A DNA stretch of 64,000 bases from Anderseniella sp964390445 (GTDB lineage: Bacteria > Pseudomonadota > Alphaproteobacteria > Rhizobiales > Aestuariivirgaceae), in assembly GCA_964390445.1 (NCBI GenBank), contig CAYMJJ010000001.1, forward strand, positions 37,560 to 101,559, given 5' to 3'. The notes below the pieces were generated by a model that did not search any database, was not told the origin of the DNA, and saw nothing but the letters and a program-made list of their open reading frames with translations. Numbering within the stretch: position 1 is the first letter of the stretch; each line of letters starts with the position of its first letter. This document shows positions 58,608 through 64,000 of the stretch, piece after piece. Made by a program: the position numbers and the translations under genes.

Positions 58608-59393
58608 TCAGCGCGGCGCCATGCGCAACGCGCCATCGAGCCGGATGCACTCGCCGTTGAGCATGTCATTGTCGATGATGTGCAGGGCAAGCTTAGCATA
58701 CTCTGACGGGTCGCCCAGGCGCGCCGGGAACGGCACATTGGCAGCCAGCGACGCCTGCACCTCTTCCGGCAATCCGGCCACCATCGGCGTATGGAACAGC
58801 CCCGGCATGATGGTACAGCACCGCACCCCGTCGCGCATCAGGTCACGCGCCACCGGCAGCGTCATGCCGATCACACCGCCTTTCGACGCTGCATAGGCCA
58901 CCTGGCCGATCTGGCCTTCCACGCCGGCTATCGAGGCGGTGTTGATGATGACGCCGCGTCCGCCGTCACTGGTCACGGGTTCGGCCGCGATCATGCCCGC
59001 CGCACACCTTGAAATGATGTTGAAGGTGCCGACCAGGTTGACCGCGATGGTCTTCTCGAACGCCGCCAGCGAGTGCGCCCGCGCCTCGCCGGTCTTGCGG
59101 TCGATGGAGGCGGTTTTCTCCCCCGTCGCGATGCCGGCACAACTGACCGCAATGCGCTCCTGGCCATGCGCTGTTCGGGCCACGTCAAGGCCTGCTGCAA
59201 CGCTGTCGCCCGATGTGACGTCAACCTGCACGAACAATCCCGCGATTTCACCCGCCACAAATTGCCCGCGCTCGGCATTCATGTCGAAGATCGCCACGCG
59301 CGCACCGTTTGAAGCCAGCGCACGCGCTGTTGCTTCGCCCAGGCCCGACGCACCGCCCGTCACGATTGCCGGCATGCCGTTGGAAATTTTCAT
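58608..59393 (-). CDS. SDR-family 3-hydroxyacyl-CoA dehydrogenase-like
   Basis: A 261-residue short-chain dehydrogenase resembling the HSD17B10 (type 2 3-hydroxyacyl-CoA dehydrogenase) branch. The cofactor loop TGGASGLG is at residues 12-19, SCAG about 83-86, and the catalytic set S..Y..K is in NTASIAGVEGQIGQVAYAASKGGVIGMTLP. The tail has the MPGLFHTPM loop typical of this branch. It likely oxidises 3-hydroxyacyl-CoA with NAD+. Divergent from the DUF1232 gene. It could instead act on branched-chain CoA intermediates. Confidence 0.88.
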   Translation of the reverse strand: MKISNGMPAIVTGGASGLGEATARALASNGARVAIFDMNAERGQFVAGEIAGLFVQVDVTSGDSVAAGLDVARTAHGQERIAVSCAGIATGEKTASIDRKTGEARAHSLAAFEKTIAVNLVGTFNIISRCAAGMIAAEPVTSDGGRGVIINTASIAGVEGQIGQVAYAASKGGVIGMTLPVARDLMRDGVRCCTIMPGLFHTPMVAGLPEEVQASLAANVPFPARLGDPSEYAKLALHIIDNDMLNGECIRLDGALRMAPR

Positions 59394-59477
59394 GGTGGGT
59401 TGGCCCCTGACTTGTTTGCACAACCGTCAATTTCCATATCATGGGCGAAATCGCAACCGGTTGAGGCAAGCACATTG

Positions 59478-59885
59478 ATGATACGTCGCGGCAGATATCC
59501 CGACTTCGAGGATGATGACATCACATCGCCAGACGAAGTGCTGCGCAATGAACGCACCGTGCAGCAGGGCTTCTGGGGCAAGCTGAAGCGCAACCTCGCC
59601 CGTATTCCCAAGGCCGATGAGGTTGTAGCCGCCTATTATGCCGCGTTTGACAGCAAGACGCCGTTTCGCACCAAGGCGATGTTGCTGGCAGCCCTTGCCT
59701 ATTTCATCATGCCGTTTGACGTCATTCCCGACTTTATTCTCGGACTTGGCTTCACCGACGACATGACGGTGCTGCTGACGGCGTTTGGCCTGATCCGTGC
59801 CAACATCACCGAAGACCATCGCGAACAGGCCCGCAGAACGGTCGAGGCCTTGCGCCGTGGCGAGCAGCCGCCGCAATCCATCTGA
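59478..59885 (+). CDS. DUF1232 (YkvA-like) protein
   Basis: A 135-residue protein with a DUF1232 domain: TPFRTKAMLLAALAYFIMPFDVIPDFILGLGFTDDMTVLLTAF, containing the P-x-D-x-I-P-D signature, over about residues 58-100. One or two hydrophobic helices suggest membrane association. The N-terminus is acidic and Arg-rich. Function is unknown. Convergent with the quinone oxidoreductase gene, with 12 bases between stops. Confidence 0.86.
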   Translation: MIRRGRYPDFEDDDITSPDEVLRNERTVQQGFWGKLKRNLARIPKADEVVAAYYAAFDSKTPFRTKAMLLAALAYFIMPFDVIPDFILGLGFTDDMTVLLTAFGLIRANITEDHREQARRTVEALRRGEQPPQSI

Positions 59886-59897
59886 TCACCCGCTCCT

Positions 59898-60872
59898 TCA
59901 AGGAGTGACGATGACCTTGCCGCGCACTTCACGCCGCGCGATCGCGTTCAGCGCCTCGGCGGTCTGTTCCAGCGGATAGACCTTGTGGATGTGCGGGCGC
60001 ACCTTGCCGGCCAGTACCCACTGCACCAGCAGTTGCATGTTCGCCTGGTGCAGACCCGGCTCACGCTTCAGGTGATCGCCCCAGAACACGCCAACAATGT
60101 CTGCGCCCTTCAACAGTGCGAGATTGAGCGGCATCTTCGGAATTTCTCCGCCTGCAAAACCAACCACCAGAAACCGCCCTCGCCAACCAATGGCCCTGAA
60201 CGCTGCTTCAGCCATGTCCGCCCCGACCGGATCGTAGATGACATCCGCACCCTTGCCACCGGTCAACTCCTTCAACCGCGTCTTCAGGTCTTCAGTTGAA
60301 TAGTTGAGCGTTTCATCGGCGCCCAGCGACCTGCAGAACTCGAGCTTGTCATCAGACGAGGCGCACGCGATCACCCGGGCACCCATCGCCTTGCCGATTT
60401 CCACCGCGGCCTGGCCAACGCCACCGGATGCACCAAGCACCGCAAGTGTTTCGCCGGCCTGCAGATTTGCGCGGTCGCGCAGCGCGTGCAGCGACGTGCC
60501 ATAGGTGACGATCAGCCCCGCAGCCACGGTATAGTCAAGTTCGTCCGGCATGGCGATGACCGCGTCTTCCGGCACGGCGATCTCGGCCCGTGTACCGCCC
60601 CACACCGTATAGGCCATCACCCGGTCGCCGGGTTTGACCGAGGTCACCCCTTTGCCGACCTGGAGCACATCACCAGCAACCTCTGCGCCGGGCGAGAACG
60701 GCAGTTCCGGCTTGAACTGGTACTTGTTTTCGATGATCAGCGTATCGAAGAAGTTCAGGCCGGCCGCCCTGACGCCAATGACCAATTCGCCAGGCCCGGC
60801 CTCGGGGCTTGCCAGGTCAGCCACTTCGAGCAGCTCAGGACCACCATGTCGGGTGCATACAACGGCTTTCAT
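59898..60872 (-). CDS. NADPH:quinone oxidoreductase family protein (MDR, zeta-crystallin-like)
   Basis: A 324-residue zinc-free medium-chain reductase. The N-terminus MKAVVCTRHGGPELLEV is typical, followed by GLNFFDTLIIENKYQFKPELPFSPGAEVAG, the NADPH loop VLGASGGVGQAAVEIGKAMGA, and DPVGADMAEAAFRAIGWRGRFLVVGFAGG. It probably reduces quinones or alpha,beta-unsaturated carbonyls. A ribosome site AAGGAAC precedes the ATG at 60872. It is unlike ccr despite the same fold, since it lacks the Ccr-specific N-terminal segment. Confidence 0.9.
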   Translation of the reverse strand: MKAVVCTRHGGPELLEVADLASPEAGPGELVIGVRAAGLNFFDTLIIENKYQFKPELPFSPGAEVAGDVLQVGKGVTSVKPGDRVMAYTVWGGTRAEIAVPEDAVIAMPDELDYTVAAGLIVTYGTSLHALRDRANLQAGETLAVLGASGGVGQAAVEIGKAMGARVIACASSDDKLEFCRSLGADETLNYSTEDLKTRLKELTGGKGADVIYDPVGADMAEAAFRAIGWRGRFLVVGFAGGEIPKMPLNLALLKGADIVGVFWGDHLKREPGLHQANMQLLVQWVLAGKVRPHIHKVYPLEQTAEALNAIARREVRGKVIVTP

Positions 60873-61107
60873 GATTGTTCCTTTTGAGTTCGATATCGCC
60901 AGCACGAATGCAAAACCGGATGGCGTGTCCGCCCACTTGCCAAAATGTTGTCCTATTTGACAAGCAGGTGTCTCGGCAACCTGCCTGCAAGCTGGAAATC
61001 AGCCTTAATTCGCGCTACGTTCCTGCAGGGGTAATGGTGTGCAATCGCGCCGTCATTTTACAGATGGCGATGCGACACACGCGGATGGCAATTGCATAAG
61101 GGTAGGA

Positions 61108-61635
61108 ATGTTGCAGACACGTAGATTCTCACGCGCCGGAACACTGACTCTGGCGGGGTTTTTCCTCATGGCAGCGTTTGGCGTGGCCCGCGCGGAAGAT
61201 CCGAAGTTTGTCCAGGAGTTCAATGACTGGGCGGTTTACACCTACAAGGCTGGCGGAGGGCAGGTCTGCTTCATCGTGTCCGAGCCGAAGTCGTCCGAGC
61301 CGCAAGGTGCCAAGCGCGACAGGATCTTCTTTCTGGTGCAGCACCGTCCGAAGGACGGCGTCAACTCTGAAGTCTCCACCATCATCGGCTATCCGTTCAA
61401 GCAAGGCAGCACGTCGACGATTGATATTGATGGCAACAAGTACCAATTGTACACTACCGGCGATGGTGCCTGGGCCGAGTCCGGCGACCTCGACAAGCGC
61501 ATTGTTGCTGCCATGAAGAACGGCAAGGCAATGAGCGTGAGCGGCACCTCCTGGCGCGGCACCAACACCAGGGACACGTATTCGCTGTCGGGCGTCACCG
61601 CCGCCATGAACAAGATCGACTCCATGTGCAAATAG
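61108..61635 (+). CDS. IalB-like (invasion-associated locus B) family protein
   Basis: A 175-residue secreted protein. A signal peptide spans residues 1-30 or so (MLQTRRFSRAGTLTLAGFFLMAAFGVARA, cleavage after ARA). The mature part has FNDWAVYTYKAGGGQVCFIVSEPKS and a final Cys (DSMCK), which could form a disulfide as in IalB. Bartonella IalB is involved in erythrocyte entry, but the family is broad in alphaproteobacteria and most members have an unknown envelope role. A 235-base gap upstream holds the promoter. It precedes rlmN by 87 bases. Confidence 0.87.
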   Translation: MLQTRRFSRAGTLTLAGFFLMAAFGVARAEDPKFVQEFNDWAVYTYKAGGGQVCFIVSEPKSSEPQGAKRDRIFFLVQHRPKDGVNSEVSTIIGYPFKQGSTSTIDIDGNKYQLYTTGDGAWAESGDLDKRIVAAMKNGKAMSVSGTSWRGTNTRDTYSLSGVTAAMNKIDSMCK

Positions 61636-61722
61636 TGCCGGCGCGATTTTTTCATGCCGGCCGGGTGCAGTGGTCGAGATGGTTCGCCGTGAACACCCAA
61701 GTTGTGATAGAGACCGGCCAGC

Positions 61723-62952
61723 ATGACCACGACCATTGAAGTTGACCGCAGGGCTCAAGCCCCGGAAGTTCCCACCCGCGGTCTTGTGCGGCTGATCGGG
61801 TTGACGCGGGACGCACTGCAGGCCGAGCTTGAGGCAATTGGCGTGCCGGCGCGACAAAGCCGCATGCGTGCCAGCCAGCTCTGGCAATGGATGTACAATC
61901 GGGGCGCAACCTCGTTCGAAGAGATGACCAACATCTCGCGGGACCTGCGCACCAGGTTTGCCGAACACTTCGACATCTCCAGGCTGGAAATCGTAACCGA
62001 ACAGGTCTCGACCGATGGAACGCGGAAGTGGCTGCTGCGCCTGCCGCCCGACCACCTGGGCCGGCGGCATGAGGTTGAAACCGTCTACATTCCCGAAGAA
62101 GACCGCGGCACGTTGTGTATCTCCAGCCAGGTCGGTTGCACGCTCACCTGCACCTTCTGCCACACCGGCACCCAGACTCTGGTTCGCAACCTGACCGCGG
62201 GCGAAATTGCGGGGCAGGTCATCCTTGCGCGTGATCGGCTGGGTGAATGGCCGCACCTGTTGCCGCAGGCCGCCAACGTGCCCCCGTCGGGCCGCTTCAT
62301 CACCAACGTGGTACTGATGGGCATGGGCGAGCCGCTGTACAACTTCGATCATGTGCGCAGCGCTGTCGATGTGATCTCCGATGGCGAAGGGCTATCGCTG
62401 TCGAAACGCCGCATCACGCTGTCGACGTCGGGCGTGGTGCCAGAAATCGTGCGTGCCGGCACCGAGATCGGCACCATGCTTGCCATCTCGCTGCACGGCA
62501 CCACCGACGAGATCCGCAACAAGCTGGTTCCGCTCAACAAGAAGTACCCGATTGCGGACCTGCTCGAGGCCTGCCGGCAATACCCTGGCCTGTCCAATGC
62601 CAAGCGCATCACCTTTGAATACGTGATGATCAAGGGCGTAAACGACACCGTCGAGGACGCACGCCGGCTGGTGAACCTGCTCAAGGGCATTCCTGCCAAG
62701 GTCAACCTGATTCCGTTCAACCCGTGGCCCGGCACCGCCTATGAGTGCTCCGACTGGGACCAGATCGAACGTTTCGCCCAGGTGGTGTTGAAGGCGGGCT
62801 ATGCCAGCCCTGTGCGCACCCCGCGCGGACGCGATATCCTGGCCGCTTGCGGCCAGTTGAAATCTGCATCCGAGCGGATGAAGAAGACCGAACGCGACAC
62901 GCTGGCGGCCGCAGGCACCGGCACCCAGGCATCTGCCGTCAGCGGCGTTTGA
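61723..62952 (+). CDS. rlmN: Dual-specificity 23S rRNA/tRNA adenine-C2 methyltransferase
   Basis: A 409-residue radical SAM enzyme methylating A2503 of 23S rRNA and A37 of some tRNAs. The 4Fe-4S motif CxxxCxxC is C139, C143 and C146 in VGCTLTCTFCHTG. The catalytic Cys of the C-terminal region is in RDILAACGQL, near residue 380, and GEPLYNF is the typical SAM-site motif. The sequence is a little longer at both ends than E. coli RlmN (384 residues). It converges on the isomerase gene with 14 bases of overlap. Confidence 0.95.
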   Translation: MTTTIEVDRRAQAPEVPTRGLVRLIGLTRDALQAELEAIGVPARQSRMRASQLWQWMYNRGATSFEEMTNISRDLRTRFAEHFDISRLEIVTEQVSTDGTRKWLLRLPPDHLGRRHEVETVYIPEEDRGTLCISSQVGCTLTCTFCHTGTQTLVRNLTAGEIAGQVILARDRLGEWPHLLPQAANVPPSGRFITNVVLMGMGEPLYNFDHVRSAVDVISDGEGLSLSKRRITLSTSGVVPEIVRAGTEIGTMLAISLHGTTDEIRNKLVPLNKKYPIADLLEACRQYPGLSNAKRITFEYVMIKGVNDTVEDARRLVNLLKGIPAKVNLIPFNPWPGTAYECSDWDQIERFAQVVLKAGYASPVRTPRGRDILAACGQLKSASERMKKTERDTLAAAGTGTQASAVSGV

Positions 62953-63544
62953 GAATCCATCCCAGCGCCTGCTCGAGCCGGTCGTCGCCCCAGAACAGTT
63001 CATTGTCCGGCGTGACAAAGGATGGCGCCCCGAATATGCCCTTGCGCCGGGCGACCGCCTCGCGGTCCTTCAGCCGTTGCTTGACGTCACCGGTCTGCGC
63101 TGCCGCAAGCCATGCGTCTGCATCTGCCTGCGCGGCGGTCAGCGCTGCATGCACGGCTTCCTGTGAGGTGATATCGCCGCCCCGGCCGTACTCTTCCATG
63201 AAGATTGCACGGCAAAAGGCCGGCTGCCATGGCTCGCTTTCAGCGGCCAGCGCAACCCTCGACGCCAGCAGGGCAAACTGCGGAAACACTTCAGGTTGCT
63301 GCAATGGCAGATCATGCAGATCGCACAGTCTTTCCATATCGCGCCACATGTAGGCGCCCTTCGCCGGATAGATATTGAACGGCGATGTCGTCCAGCCCTG
63401 GCCCGCAAAGATCGGCCCCAGCAAGAACGGCATCCAGCGCACCCGTATGCCATTGCCAGACGCGAGCTCGTCGATCCGTTGCGCGGTGAGGTAGGAGTAT
63501 GTGCTGGCGAAATCGAACCAGAACTCCATGACGCTGCGCGGCAT
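62939..63544 (-). CDS. 2-Hydroxychromene-2-carboxylate isomerase family protein
   Basis: A 201-residue DsbA-fold glutathione transferase of the kappa type. The N-terminal MEFWFDFASTYSYLTAQRIDELA holds the FDFxSxYSY motif with the Ser that contacts glutathione, and the C-terminal GIFGAPSFVTPDNELFWGDDRLEQAL is the family end. It isomerises chromene carboxylates in naphthalene breakdown, but most homologues act elsewhere. No aromatic catabolism genes are near. The ATG at 63544 follows AGGGAGA; a Met five codons on (63529) is an alternative. Confidence 0.88.
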   Translation of the reverse strand: MPRSVMEFWFDFASTYSYLTAQRIDELASGNGIRVRWMPFLLGPIFAGQGWTTSPFNIYPAKGAYMWRDMERLCDLHDLPLQQPEVFPQFALLASRVALAAESEPWQPAFCRAIFMEEYGRGGDITSQEAVHAALTAAQADADAWLAAAQTGDVKQRLKDREAVARRKGIFGAPSFVTPDNELFWGDDRLEQALGWILKRR

Positions 63545-63677
63545 GAGCTGTCTCCCTGTTGGCAACAAGAAAAGGCAGCATCCGTTTCACTGGACACTGC
63601 CTTCATCTTCAAGGTCAATCAGGCCGATAGCAATACCGCAAGGCCTGTAGCGTCTTCTGATCAGAACGGTCGTTGCT

Positions 63678-64000
63678 CTAGCTCACGATCACCTTTGCGC
63701 CGATCTTCACCCGGTTGTGCAAATCGATGACTTCCTCGTTGAGCATACGGATGCAACCGGACGACTGGGCCGTACCGATTGAACTGGGCGCATTGGTGCC
63801 ATGAATCCGGTACAGCGTGTCCTTGTTGCCCTGGTACAAATAGAGCGCACGGGCACCGAGCGGGTTGTTTGGCCCGCCTTCCATGCGCGCAGGCAACGTG
63901 CGGCCATACTGCTTCTTCTCGCGCTCGATCATCTCTTTCGGCGGATGCCATGCCGGCCATTCCGCCTTGCGTGCGATGCGCGCCGAGCCGGACCACGTGA
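63678..64000 (-). CDS. L,D-transpeptidase (YkuD domain), C-terminal part
   Basis: The frame is open to the right edge, so the N-terminus, including any signal peptide, lies outside. About 106 residues are visible. The visible start WSGSARIARKAEWPAWHPP is typical of Hyphomicrobiales enzymes. The active-site segment is HGTNAPSSIGTAQSSGCIRMLNEEVIDL, with His of HGTN and the catalytic Cys of SSGCIRM. Such enzymes make 3-3 crosslinks or anchor proteins to peptidoglycan. Following the stop toward the left no terminator is obvious. Confidence 0.92.
   Translation of the reverse strand, partial: TWSGSARIARKAEWPAWHPPKEMIEREKKQYGRTLPARMEGGPNNPLGARALYLYQGNKDTLYRIHGTNAPSSIGTAQSSGCIRMLNEEVIDLHNRVKIGAKVIVS

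Noticed and set aside
1..64000. Mobile elements, prophage, CRISPR arrays, genomic islands
   Set aside because: No transposase, integrase, repeat-spacer array or tRNA-flanked insertion is seen, and composition is even along the window; the HNH gene lacks phage or restriction neighbours.

Overview
The window is GC-rich, densely coding chromosomal DNA from an alphaproteobacterium, most likely Hyphomicrobiales (Rhizobiales)-like. The evidence is the conserved block hpt / MJ0042 zinc-ribbon protein / ftsEX / ydcF / plsC, the block chorismate mutase / hisC / tyrC next to a DUF2125 protein, an alphaproteobacterial GTTC-N7-GTTC LexA box, PhaR, an IalB-like protein, HIG1 and DUF1232 proteins, and a complete core of the ethylmalonyl-CoA (EMC) pathway. 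I find 64 genes: 62 complete protein genes or partial genes at the edges plus their neighbours, including one tRNA-Leu. I see no gap over 300 bases, insertion sequence, prophage, CRISPR array or obvious foreign island.

Layout. 1-6.9 kb: C-terminal part of a DUF4175 (TIGR02302) envelope protein, hpt, a zinc-ribbon membrane protein, ftsE-ftsX, ydcF and plsC. 7-9.8 kb: class II (B12-dependent) ribonucleotide reductase, then a 150-residue protein of unknown function behind a textbook LexA box. 9.8-16.8 kb: ChaC-type cyclotransferase, DUF2125 protein, aromatic amino acid genes, a methyltransferase, gloB and a Ca/Na antiporter. 17-19.8 kb: phaB-phaA with divergent phaR. 19.8-25.5 kb: a degenerate GGDEF-EAL protein, a gamma-glutamyltransferase-family enzyme and formate-THF ligase. 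25.5-29.7 kb: a DMT exporter, a peroxiredoxin-like protein and a dimethylglycine/sarcosine dehydrogenase-type flavoenzyme. 29.8-39.2 kb: a tightly overlapped molybdenum cofactor operon (MOSC, fdhD, mobA, mobB, moeA) and a two-subunit NAD-linked formate dehydrogenase. 39.3-49.8 kb: TusA, ArsC-like, COG0523 GTPase, DMT exporter, D,D-carboxypeptidase, tRNA-Leu, a DedA-like protein, DsbB, HNH endonuclease, a 3-methyladenine glycosylase, GluQRS, an AEC transporter, two paralogous methyltransferases and a GNAT. 49.8-57.4 kb: EMC pathway genes ecm, ccr and mcd. 57.4-64 kb: two SDRs, a HIG1 protein, DUF1232, a quinone oxidoreductase, an IalB-like protein, rlmN, a chromene-carboxylate isomerase and an L,D-transpeptidase cut by the window edge.

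How they fit together. PhaA and PhaB make (R)-3-hydroxybutyryl-CoA, which feeds both PHB storage (under PhaR) and, through crotonyl-CoA, the Ccr-Ecm-Mcd steps of acetyl-CoA assimilation. The formate dehydrogenase with its own cofactor-assembly operon, formate-THF ligase and the THF-dependent demethylating flavoenzyme indicate active one-carbon metabolism from methylated amines and formate. B12 is needed by both the ribonucleotide reductase and Ecm.

Most notable observations: (1) a LexA-boxed gene at 9374 whose product ends in a peptide that closely matches the beta-clamp-binding hexapeptide of Hda, a candidate undescribed SOS effector; (2) a shared TTGC-N3-GCAA palindrome in front of ccr, mcd and, in weaker form, ecm, which looks like the operator of an EMC regulon; (3) palindromes overlapping the predicted promoters of phaA and fhs; (4) a chorismate mutase carrying what looks like a decayed prephenate dehydratase domain; and (5) a GGDEF-EAL protein that has lost key catalytic residues in both domains.
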